From: Ventricola sp036297385
Lineage (GTDB): Bacteria; Bacillota; Clostridia; Christensenellales; Aristaeellaceae
Length of the DNA: 10,277 nt
Assembly (NCBI GenBank): GCA_036297385.1
Contig: JAXJLD010000073.1
Location: 1 to 10,277 of the forward strand
Direction: 5' to 3'
A model generated the notes under the pieces. It saw only the letters and a list, made by a program, of their open reading frames with translations. It was not told where the DNA came from and made no database searches. The translations under genes and the position numbers were made by a program. Shown piece by piece: positions 1-6,064 of the stretch; the first letter of the stretch is position 1, and each line of letters begins with the position of its first letter.

Positions 1-160
1 AGGTGTCATCCCGAAGGGATGACGGATGAGGTCTACGTTAGGGCTGCCGCCCCGGGAAACTCGCATAGTCGCGCTTCGCGCTCCTTGCGATTTCCGACGT
101 TCCGCCTGCCTGTTTCCGCCGCTGGCGGCGGCAGGCTCCAGTCCCAAACCCCTTCTTCGC
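1..160. repeat. GC-rich hairpin-forming intergenic element, probably a dispersed repeat
   Basis: No credible gene is seen here. The stretch carries three inverted repeats in series. The first is GTCATCCC-GAA-GGGATGAC at 5-23, a perfect 8-bp stem. The second pairs TCGCA at 61-65 with TGCGA at 86-90 and encloses GCGC-TTC-GCGC. The third pairs GCCTGCC at 104-110 with GGCAGGC at 130-136 and encloses CCGCC/GGCGG. None is followed by a T-run on either strand, so they are not classical intrinsic terminators. The density of hairpins, the GC-rich composition and the position directly after a shortened gene resemble the dispersed intergenic repeats of clostridial genomes. That identification is inference, because copy number cannot be seen in one window. 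The element may continue to the left. Confidence 0.45.
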
Positions 161-196
161 TTCGCGCTGCATGAAGCATTTTGGAATAAAACAGCG

Positions 197-406
197 TCAG
201 CCCATCAGCAGCTCGAAGATCCGCATGACATCCCGCTCCGCCGCCAGCGCCTGCACCCAATCTCGCACGCCGGAAAGCACCAGATGCAGCATCAGCAGCC
301 CGCCGATCATCCTTAACCCGCCCTGCTCGTCCGCCTCGCCCATCGCCGTCTGAATCAGCGCACAGACCGCGCACAGTGCGCACAGCCGCGCAATCAGCGT
401 CACCAC
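197..406 (-). CDS. spoIIIAF: SpoIIIAF-like short membrane protein (membrane part only)
   Basis: A 69-residue protein in the spoIIIAF position of the operon, starting 12 bases after the spoIIIAE stop. The start is GTG with GAGGGGG seven bases upstream. Two hydrophobic segments are visible, at about residues 3-22 and 31-47, separated by a short acidic loop (GEADEQ). This is the layout of the SpoIIIAF N-terminus. Known SpoIIIAF proteins are about 200 residues (Bacillus subtilis 206) and carry a soluble C-terminal domain after the two helices; here the frame stops just after the second helix. SpoIIIAF is a component of the SpoIIIA-SpoIIQ feeding channel in the mother-cell membrane around the forespore. 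Assignment rests on operon position and topology rather than strong sequence similarity. It could be a truncated relic or a natural minimal form. Hairpin-rich repeat-like DNA begins soon after the stop. Confidence 0.6.
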   Translation of the reverse strand: MVTLIARLCALCAVCALIQTAMGEADEQGGLRMIGGLLMLHLVLSGVRDWVQALAAERDVMRIFELLMG

Positions 407-418
407 GCCGCATCCCCC

Positions 419-1561
419 TCACCGCAGCATCACCGTCAAGTTGCCCACCAGCAAAAGCTGCACAATCAGCAGAAAGTACATCGTTCCCACGCACAGCATG
501 GTGATGAGAAACAGCACAATCGTGCGCGAAAAATCCCCAATCGCGTGGACGATCTGCGCATCGGCCACGGGCTCCATCAGCGCCGCGCTCAGCTTCATCA
601 GGAACACCGCGGCCAGCGTGCGCGCCAGCGGCCCCAGCACCGCGTCCAGCAGCACCATCACCGCCGCCACGCCCAGCGCATTCTTGACGATCAGCGTACA
701 GCCCACCAGCGTATCCATCGTATCGGAGAACATCCCGCCCACCACCGGCACAAAATTGTCCACCGCATACTTCGCCGCGCGGATCACCACGCCGTCGATC
801 GATGCGCTGCACACGCCCTGAAGCGACATCGCCCCCAGAAACACCGTGAAGCTCACCCCAAGCAGCCAGCACACGGCGCCGCGCAGGAGCTGCGCCAGGC
901 GCGTCAGGTGCGCCCTATCAGAAAGGTGGTTGATCGCCGTCACCGCGCAGGTACACATCACCAGCCGCAGGATGACCTCCCGTGCCAGAAAGACCATGCT
1001 GCCCGATGCCGCCACCACCATCGGGTGCAGGAATGCCGAGGACGCGCTCCCGCCCAGCGCCGTTAGCAGCGTCAGCAGCATCGGCAGCAGCTTGTCCATC
1101 CGGTCGGTCATCGCCGTGATCGTCTCCCGCGTATGCGCCAGCTCCGAAAATACCAGCAGCATCACCGGAATGAGGATCAGCACAAAGCACATGCTGCGCG
1201 AAAGCGGGGCGAGCGCCCCCTTCTGCGCACCGATCGTGTGCAGCAGTACGCTCACCAGCAGCACCGGCAGCATCAACGCGATCATCGTCCGCCCCAGCAC
1301 ACGCACCGCCTCGCCAAACGCGCCCAGCACCCCGGAAAGCACGCCATCCACGGAGAGTGTCTCCCCGGAAGCCAGCCCCAGCACGGCCTCCCTCACGTCC
1401 GTATAGCCGAACCAATCGGGCAGCGCCGCGCCCTCTATCCCGGAAAAATCCAGTCCTTCCACTACGCCGCGGATCTCCGCCTGCATCTCGTCCTCTCGTG
1501 CGCACGCCTGCGTGGGAAGCATGCAGATCAGCACCAGCAGCACCAGCCCCGCACATTTCAC
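419..1561 (-). CDS. spoIIIAE: Stage III sporulation protein AE
   Basis: A polytopic membrane protein of 380 residues (399 in B. subtilis), part of the SpoIIIA-SpoIIQ channel between mother cell and forespore. Residues 1-21 form a signal-peptide-like segment ending in QACA, and an acidic soluble stretch follows. Further hydrophobic segments lie near 93-110, 123-140, 158-172, 180-210, 228-250, 288-312 and 343-375. The best family signature is at 262-294: AAKYAVDNFVPVVGGMFSD, then TMDTLVGCTLIVKNA, matching the conserved SpoIIIAE core. The chosen start is GTG, which overlaps the spoIIIAD stop in a GTGA arrangement and suggests translational coupling; no strong separate ribosome binding site is seen. 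The open frame runs much further upstream (to 2152), but that part lies over spoIIIAD and AC in another frame and is not real coding sequence. Confidence 0.93.
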   Translation of the reverse strand: MKCAGLVLLVLICMLPTQACAREDEMQAEIRGVVEGLDFSGIEGAALPDWFGYTDVREAVLGLASGETLSVDGVLSGVLGAFGEAVRVLGRTMIALMLPVLLVSVLLHTIGAQKGALAPLSRSMCFVLILIPVMLLVFSELAHTRETITAMTDRMDKLLPMLLTLLTALGGSASSAFLHPMVVAASGSMVFLAREVILRLVMCTCAVTAINHLSDRAHLTRLAQLLRGAVCWLLGVSFTVFLGAMSLQGVCSASIDGVVIRAAKYAVDNFVPVVGGMFSDTMDTLVGCTLIVKNALGVAAVMVLLDAVLGPLARTLAAVFLMKLSAALMEPVADAQIVHAIGDFSRTIVLFLITMLCVGTMYFLLIVQLLLVGNLTVMLR

Positions 1562-1950
1562 CGCAGCACGTCCACCGCCATCTTCGTCAGCTCCATGAAC
1601 ACCGGTGCGGCCACACCCAGCAGCGCAATGCGCCCGCACAGCGAGGCGTGCCGAGCCACCGACGGCGCATCCATATCCTGACAGGTCTGCACAGCAAGCT
1701 GTGTCACCAGCACAATGCCCGTCGCCTTCAGCATGATCCGGTAATACTGCGTGTCCAGCCCCAGCGACAATAGAAAGCCGCGGATGGACTGCACCGTTTC
1801 CGCCAGCGCGGGTAGTACGGCGCTCAGTGCCAGCGCCCCAAAGGCGACCGACAACAACCCCGCCGTCTGCGGATGCATCTGCCGCAGCAGCATCACCATG
1901 CACGCCGCCAGCAGGCAGAAGCCCATCAGACGAAGCCATTGCACATCCAT
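1558..1950 (-). CDS. spoIIIAD: Stage III sporulation protein AD
   Basis: An integral membrane protein of 130 residues (133 in B. subtilis), a component of the SpoIIIA-SpoIIQ channel needed for late forespore gene expression. Hydrophobic helices are visible near residues 5-22, 30-50, 75-90 and 103-125. The pattern of an N-terminal MDVQWLRLMGF and a later ILKATGIVLVTQLAVQ-like helix, followed by CGRIALLGVAAPVF, agrees with the SpoIIIAD family (the B. subtilis protein has IGIAYIAEFGAQ and AGKILILVMAVPIL at the equivalent places). It starts 11 bases after the spoIIIAC stop with ATG; the upstream AGAAAGCGGGGG is only a moderate ribosome binding site. Its stop overlaps the spoIIIAE start by four bases. 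Confidence 0.92.
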   Translation of the reverse strand: MDVQWLRLMGFCLLAACMVMLLRQMHPQTAGLLSVAFGALALSAVLPALAETVQSIRGFLLSLGLDTQYYRIMLKATGIVLVTQLAVQTCQDMDAPSVARHASLCGRIALLGVAAPVFMELTKMAVDVLR

Positions 1951-1961
1951 CCCCCGCTTTC

Positions 1962-2159
1962 TCAGTATAGGCCGAATATGCTTTTGACGTTGTTGAGGAG
2001 CTGCGCAATGAGATCCACCACCAGAAACAGCACCACCACCAGCCCCGCCACCGAGGAAAGTACCGCAATATCCTCCCGCCCCGCCTTTTGCAGCACCTGA
2101 TTGACGGCGAAGATGAGAATTCCCACACCCGCAATCTGAAACAGCAGATCAATATTCAT
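1962..2159 (-). CDS. spoIIIAC: Stage III sporulation protein AC
   Basis: A 65-residue protein (68 in B. subtilis) made almost entirely of two membrane helices, at about residues 5-24 and 33-54. The motif around 8-27, reading IAGVGILIFAVNQVLQKAGR, followed by a hydrophobic VAGLVVVLFLVVDLI helix, is the family signature of SpoIIIAC. Members work in the mother-cell membrane as part of the SpoIIIA channel and are related in layout to SpoIIIAD. The ATG start has GGGAGG about seven bases upstream and lies 14 bases after the spoIIIAB stop. The short length is normal for the family, so this is not a fragment. Confidence 0.93.
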   Translation of the reverse strand: MNIDLLFQIAGVGILIFAVNQVLQKAGREDIAVLSSVAGLVVVLFLVVDLIAQLLNNVKSIFGLY

Positions 2160-2173
2160 CCCTTTCCCTCCCG

Positions 2174-2698
2174 TCAGACCAGCATCAGAAACGCCGCCGC
2201 CCCCAGCGCCGCGCCCAGCATGCGGATGAGCCGCGCCCGCCGCCCGCTCTCCCGAGAAAGCGTCTCCTCCCGCTGGCGCAGGCGCTCGTCCGCCGCATCC
2301 AGCAGGGCGAGCTGCTCCGGCAGCCGCGTGCGCCCCAGCTCCGCCAGCATCCCCTCAAACGCCGCCCTGTCCTCCTCGCTGAGCACGCCGTAGCCCGGCA
2401 GCCGCGCCGTCTCTCCGGCAAAGAGCAGCATGAGCTGCGGATTGCTGCTCGTCCTCAGGCGCGCGGCACAGCCGTGCAGCAGCCGCGTCAGCTCCCGTTC
2501 CTGCGGCGTGGCGCGCAGGTCAATCCGCTCCAGCAGCGCGGGCAGCGACGGCTGCTCATAGCGGATGATTCCGTTCATCCGCAGCAGGCAGCGCCGCATC
2601 GCGCGAATCCACTGCACGCGCTGTTTCTCCCCATCCGAAAGCAGAAAGCCCGTCGCCGTCACCCCGATCATCGCCATCACCGCCCCATTCCAGCCCAT
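2174..2698 (-). CDS. spoIIIAB: Stage III sporulation protein AB
   Basis: A 174-residue protein (171 in B. subtilis), another component of the SpoIIIA channel with resemblance to type II secretion GspF-type proteins. A hydrophobic N-terminal helix (residues 4-20, ending in TATGFLLSDGEK) is followed by a helical cytoplasmic region with QWIRAMRRCLLRMNGIIRYE, matching the family pattern of R-L-R-x-x-L followed by an E-I-x-Y stretch. A second hydrophobic segment lies at about 157-174. The start chosen is ATG with AAGGAGG six bases upstream. A GTG two codons earlier, at 2704, would abut the ribosome binding site and is unlikely. Unusually, the first 143 bases are also covered by the spoIIIAA frame. 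Confidence 0.9.
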   Translation of the reverse strand: MGWNGAVMAMIGVTATGFLLSDGEKQRVQWIRAMRRCLLRMNGIIRYEQPSLPALLERIDLRATPQERELTRLLHGCAARLRTSSNPQLMLLFAGETARLPGYGVLSEEDRAAFEGMLAELGRTRLPEQLALLDAADERLRQREETLSRESGRRARLIRMLGAALGAAAFLMLV

Positions 2699-3578
2699 GC
2701 GCACCCTCCTTGATTCCCGTCACGCCGTCCGCCTCTCGCTTTTTTACCGCCCGCACGCAGCCGTGCTTGCCCAGCAGAATGCACTGGTCAAACGCGGGCA
2801 GCAGACGCCGCAGCAGCGGTCTCTCCGCCGCCTCTTCCAGACTGCGCGTATGCGCGGTGGCGACCACGCCCACACCGCAGCGCACCGCATCCAGCAGCGC
2901 CGCCCCATCTTCTGCCCGTCCGATCTCGTCCGTAACGATCACCTGCGGCGACATGCTGCGCAGAAGCAACGAAAAGGCGTGCGCCTTCTCCATGCCGCCC
3001 AGCACGTCCAGCCGCAGTCCGCTCCGCCCGCCCGCAATCTCCTCGCGCTCATCCGCAGCCGCTACGCGCAGTCCCCGCTCGCCGGCAAGCCACAGCGCCG
3101 CATCCCGCAATGCCGTCGTCTTGCCGCATCCGGGCGGCCCCAGCAGCAGCGTGCGAAGCGGCTCGCCGCCTGCGCCCAGCAGATAGGGGCGTATGGACGC
3201 GCTCGCCCCCTGCACGTCACGGCTGATGCGGATGCATACGGATGTCACGCTGCCCATCTGCCAAACGCCGTTTTCCCACGTCATCCGTCCGCATACACCG
3301 GCGCGATGCCCGCCCGGCAGGGGGATATAGCCCTGCGCCAGTTCCCGCTCAAAGCGATACATCGCGCAGCCGCAAAGTGCAGCCAGCAGGCCATCCATCG
3401 CGTCCCTATCCATGCGCACATCGGTCACGCAGCATCTATCCGCAAACGCCAGCTCTGCCGGACAGCCTGCATAGATGCGGATTTCCTCCAGCTTGGCCGC
3501 GTCCTGCGCATTCAGCGTGCGCAGCATATCCGCCATCTTCGGCGGCAGACGTGCGCAAAGCACCTCCCGATATGGCAT
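2556..3578 (-). CDS. spoIIIAA: Stage III sporulation protein AA, ATPase (extended C-terminus)
   Basis: The secretion-type ATPase of the SpoIIIA-SpoIIQ channel, expected on the cytoplasmic face of the mother-cell membrane. Residues 87-98 contain the conserved GGHRAGVCGR element and 116-121 the IRISRD stretch. The Walker A loop is GPPGCGKTT at 147-155, the Walker B strand VIVTDEIG at 213-220, and TAHTRSLEE follows at 241-249. The start is ATG with a perfect AGGAGG seven bases upstream; an in-frame ATG eight codons earlier (3602) lacks such a site. The frame gives 340 residues against 307 in B. subtilis. The last 48 or so residues are read across the start of spoIIIAB and look like an out-of-frame translation (rich in G and D), so the functional end is probably near residue 285-290. 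A frameshift at an A6 run (2740-2745) is possible. Confidence 0.9.
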   Translation of the reverse strand: MPYREVLCARLPPKMADMLRTLNAQDAAKLEEIRIYAGCPAELAFADRCCVTDVRMDRDAMDGLLAALCGCAMYRFERELAQGYIPLPGGHRAGVCGRMTWENGVWQMGSVTSVCIRISRDVQGASASIRPYLLGAGGEPLRTLLLGPPGCGKTTALRDAALWLAGERGLRVAAADEREEIAGGRSGLRLDVLGGMEKAHAFSLLLRSMSPQVIVTDEIGRAEDGAALLDAVRCGVGVVATAHTRSLEEAAERPLLRRLLPAFDQCILLGKHGCVRAVKKREADGVTGIKEGAHGLEWGGDGDDRGDGDGLSAFGWGETARAVDSRDAALPAADERNHPL

Positions 3579-3620
3579 GGTCACACCTCCTATCGCCAGC
3601 AAACGGCACGCATCTGCATC

Positions 3621-3653
3621 AAAAAGACGCAGAGCTTTCCGTCGCTCTGCGTC
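3621..3653 (-). terminator. Intrinsic terminator of the desulfurase-thiI unit
   Basis: On the minus strand GACGCAGAGC (3653-3644) pairs perfectly over ten bases with GCTCTGCGTC (3635-3626) around an eight-base loop, and TTTTT follows at 3625-3621. It lies 33 bases after the thiI stop and before spoIIIAA, so it should separate the two transcription units. A sigma-E-like promoter lies immediately upstream, with its expected start point inside the first arm of this hairpin. Confidence 0.88.
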
Positions 3654-3654
3654 C

Positions 3655-3683
3655 AGTATATGTGGAGGTATCCCGTTTTAGGC
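3655..3683 (-). promoter_or_regulatory. Candidate sigma-E promoter of the spoIIIA operon
   Basis: On the minus strand GCCTAAA (3683-3677) is followed after 14 bases by CATATACT (3662-3655). The second box differs from the sigma-E minus-10 consensus CATACANT at one position, and the first matches five of seven positions of the minus-35 consensus KMATAWT. Spacing of 14 is right for sigma-E. The spoIIIA operon is known to be sigma-E dependent in B. subtilis, which supports the call. The site sits directly after the thiI stop. It is a visual match only. Confidence 0.45.
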
Positions 3684-3686
3684 CGA

Positions 3687-4835
3687 TCAGCCGATTTCCA
3701 CCAGCTCCGTGCCCTCGATTGCCGCCGCAATGAGCGCCTCGGAATCCAGCTTTTCCTCCGCCCTGCGCACCAGATCCTTGCGCGGATGCGTCGCCGGGTG
3801 CTTGGGCGTGAACACGGTGCAGCAGTCCTCATAGGGCAGGGAGGACGTTTCCATCGTGCCAATCTGCTCCGCACGCGCGATGATCTCGCTCTTGTCCATG
3901 CCCACGCACGGCCTGAACACCGGCATATTCACCACTTCATCCGTGCAGCCCAGCGCCTCCATGGTCTGGCTGGCCACCTGACCGATGGATTCGCCGGTAA
4001 TCAGCGCCTGTGCCCCATCCTTACGCGCCAAGATCTCCGCAATGCGCATCATGTAGCGGCGCATAATCAGCGTGGTGAAGTTCTCCGGGCATTTTTCGTG
4101 AATCTGCATCTGGATCTCAGTGAACGGCACAACGTACACGCGCATCTTTCCGCAGTATTCGCTCAGAATCCGCGCCAGCTCTAGCACCTTTTCCCGCGCG
4201 CGCTCGCTGGTGTACGGGAAGGAGTGGTAATGCACGCAGCACAGTTCCACACCACGCTTGGCGATCATGAAGCCCGCCACAGGGCTGTCGATGCCGCCGG
4301 AAAGCAGCAGGCACGCCTTGCCGTTGGTGCCCATCGGCATGCCGCTGACCGCCATCGTGCGGTCCACGGACAGGTACGCCATCTGGCGGATCTCGATGGT
4401 GATCTCGTGATCGGGATGATTCACATCCACGCTCAAATGCGGCACGTGCTCGAGGATATAGCCGCCCGCCTCACGCATGATCGCCGGAGAATCCATCGGA
4501 TAGCGCTTGTCGGAGCGCTTCGCCAGCACCTTGAACGTGCCGGCCTTTTTTTCCATCATCTTCGCCGCCTGCGCACAGATGGCCTCAAAGTTGTCCTTCT
4601 CCATCTCCACCGCCGGGCTGACGGAGTGTACGCCAAACACGCGGCTCACGCGGCGAATGGCCTCCTCCTGATCCGTGTAATCGGATACATAGATGCGTCC
4701 ATCGCTCAGCCACACATGGCCATGCACCTCCTGCACCGCCGCCTTCACATGATCGACCAGCTTGCGCAGGAAAAACGGGCGGTTCTGCCCCTTGAGGAAC
4801 ACCTCGCCATAGCGAACCAGCAGAATCTCTCTCAC
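3687..4835 (-). CDS. thiI: tRNA uridine 4-sulfurtransferase ThiI
   Basis: A cytoplasmic enzyme that uses ATP to adenylate uridine 8 of tRNA and inserts sulfur to give 4-thiouridine; it may also donate sulfur to ThiS for thiamine. The 382 residues show an N-terminal ferredoxin-like region starting REILLVRYGEVFLKGQNR, a THUMP domain (about 60-165, with KRSDKRYPMDSPAI) and a PP-loop ATPase domain with SGGIDSP at 179-185. Later motifs are TGESIGQVASQT (280-291) and PYEDCCTVFTPKHP (334-347). There is no C-terminal rhodanese domain, as in the short ThiI of Firmicutes, so sulfur is expected to come directly from a desulfurase. The start is GTG; its AGGAGGAG ribosome binding site lies in the last codons of the desulfurase gene, three bases away, so the two genes are coupled. 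A strong terminator follows. Confidence 0.96.
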   Translation of the reverse strand: MREILLVRYGEVFLKGQNRPFFLRKLVDHVKAAVQEVHGHVWLSDGRIYVSDYTDQEEAIRRVSRVFGVHSVSPAVEMEKDNFEAICAQAAKMMEKKAGTFKVLAKRSDKRYPMDSPAIMREAGGYILEHVPHLSVDVNHPDHEITIEIRQMAYLSVDRTMAVSGMPMGTNGKACLLLSGGIDSPVAGFMIAKRGVELCCVHYHSFPYTSERAREKVLELARILSEYCGKMRVYVVPFTEIQMQIHEKCPENFTTLIMRRYMMRIAEILARKDGAQALITGESIGQVASQTMEALGCTDEVVNMPVFRPCVGMDKSEIIARAEQIGTMETSSLPYEDCCTVFTPKHPATHPRKDLVRRAEEKLDSEALIAAAIEGTELVEIG

Positions 4836-4838
4836 GGT

Positions 4839-6011
4839 TTATCTCCTCCTGTATTTGGCCAGCAGCGCCGCCATCTTCTCCATCTGCGCCGCCGCCTCGT
4901 CCATCTCGTCCATCGTGTTCATCAATCCGAGGCTGACGCGGATGGTACCATCTGCCTGCTCGCCGGTCAGCCCCATTGCCCGCAGCGCAGCGCTCGTCTT
5001 TTGCTTGTGCGAGGCACAGGCCGAGCCGGTGGAAACCAGCACGCCCGCGCCCTCCAGCGCATTGCGCATCACCTCGCCGCGCACGCCCTCAAACGACACG
5101 CTGAGGATATGCGGTGCTGCATCCGCCTCACCCGGCAGCGGGCCGTTGACCCGCGCACCGGGAATGGCCTTCAGCCGCGTCCACAGATGCGCCTTCATCT
5201 CGCGCATACGCTCCACATCGACCTGCCGCCGCGCCATCTGCGCGACCGCTTCGCCAAGGCCGAGGATGCCCGGCGCATTGTAGGTGCCCGAGCGCAGATT
5301 GCGCTCCTGCCCGCCACCGGTCATCTGCGGCGCGAGCCGCACGCCCCGACGCACCACCAGCGCACCCACGCCCTTCGGCCCGTGAATCTTGTGGCCGCTG
5401 AGCGCGTAGAGATCCACGCCCATCTTTCCCATGTGCATCGGCACACGCATGAAGCCCTGCACGCCATCCACGTGGACGCGCACATTGGGGTTTGCCCTGT
5501 GCGCCAGCGCGGAGAGCGCCTCGATGGGCTGAATCGCGCCGGTCTCGTTGCTCACCTGCATACAGGAGACAAGCGCCGTGTGTTCGTCGATCACCGTCTC
5601 CGCCGCCGCCAGATCCACGCAGCCCCGGCTGTCGATGGGCAGCACGCGCACTTCAACCCCCATGCGCTCCACGCGGCGAATGGTGTCGCCCACCGCCGGA
5701 TGCTCCACGGCGCTGCACACGAAATTCGCCTTGGCATCGTGCAGGGTCTCCGCCACGCCCAGAATCGCCAGATTGTCACTCTCCGTGCCGCCGGAGGTGA
5801 AGATCACTTCATCTTCCTGTGCGCCCAGCTGGGCGGCAATCTGCTTTCGGCACGCGCGCATCGCACGTTCCACATCCACCGCAGGCTTGTAAGCCGCGGA
5901 CGGATTGAAATACTGCGTGCGCATACACGCGGTCATCGCATCGACCACGCTGTCAAACGGACGTGTCGTCGCGCTGTTGTCCAGATAAATCAAACCGTTC
6001 TCCTCTTTCAC
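4839..6011 (-). CDS. Cysteine desulfurase (NifS/IscS family)
   Basis: A PLP-dependent enzyme converting cysteine to alanine and enzyme-bound persulfide sulfur. The 390 residues begin with the family opening IYLDNSATT. Other landmarks are SGGTESDN at 73-80, the H104 region (EHPAV), SNETGAI at 154-160, HVDGVQ at 180-185, and the PLP-binding lysine K208 in SGHKIHGPKG. The catalytic cysteine is C332 in STGSACASHKQ. The next gene is thiI, three bases away, so its main task is probably sulfur supply for tRNA thiolation, like NifZ with ThiI in B. subtilis; a wider role in iron-sulfur assembly cannot be excluded. Two starts are possible: GTG at 6011 with GGAG nine bases upstream, or TTG at 5993 with GAGGAG six bases upstream, which would give the usual short M-IYLDN beginning. 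The upstream ribosome binding site lies inside a hairpin. Confidence 0.95.
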   Translation of the reverse strand: MKEENGLIYLDNSATTRPFDSVVDAMTACMRTQYFNPSAAYKPAVDVERAMRACRKQIAAQLGAQEDEVIFTSGGTESDNLAILGVAETLHDAKANFVCSAVEHPAVGDTIRRVERMGVEVRVLPIDSRGCVDLAAAETVIDEHTALVSCMQVSNETGAIQPIEALSALAHRANPNVRVHVDGVQGFMRVPMHMGKMGVDLYALSGHKIHGPKGVGALVVRRGVRLAPQMTGGGQERNLRSGTYNAPGILGLGEAVAQMARRQVDVERMREMKAHLWTRLKAIPGARVNGPLPGEADAAPHILSVSFEGVRGEVMRNALEGAGVLVSTGSACASHKQKTSAALRAMGLTGEQADGTIRVSLGLMNTMDEMDEAAAQMEKMAALLAKYRRR

Positions 6012-6018
6012 ATAAGAA

Positions 6019-6049
6019 ATCTCCAGTACGGCACGGCCATGCTGGAGAT
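6019..6049 (-). promoter_or_regulatory. Hairpin covering the ribosome binding site of the desulfurase gene
   Basis: Between the small membrane protein gene and the desulfurase gene, ATCTCCAG (minus strand 6049-6042) pairs perfectly over eight bases with CTGGAGAT (6026-6019). The loop can extend the stem with GGC/GCC pairs (6030-6032 with 6036-6038). The second arm contains GGAG, which is the ribosome binding site for the GTG start at 6011. The short TTTCTT that follows is a weak T-tract, so partial termination is an alternative reading. Confidence 0.55.
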
Positions 6050-6064
6050 CCGGAAATTGCTCAC

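Noticed and set aside
5..23. Perfect hairpin GTCATCCC-GAA-GGGATGAC as an intrinsic terminator of the spoIIIA operon
   Set aside because: No T-run follows on either strand, and it is nearly 180 bases from the last stop; it fits a repeat element better.
33..872. Long minus-strand open frame (279 codons) across spoIIIAF and the end of spoIIIAE
   Set aside because: It is a shadow frame in GC-rich DNA. The composition is dominated by G, A, R and D with no domain or membrane pattern, and spoIIIAE and AF in other frames explain the stretch.
1562..2152. N-terminal extension of spoIIIAE upstream of the GTG at 1561
   Set aside because: The extra frame overlaps spoIIIAD and spoIIIAC completely, and its sequence is unlike SpoIIIAE; the signal-peptide-like start at 1561 fits the family.
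2565..4184. 539-codon plus-strand open frame across spoIIIAA and the thiI end
   Set aside because: It spans a terminator and two unrelated genes on the other strand, and its R-, H- and Q-rich composition is typical of shadow frames.
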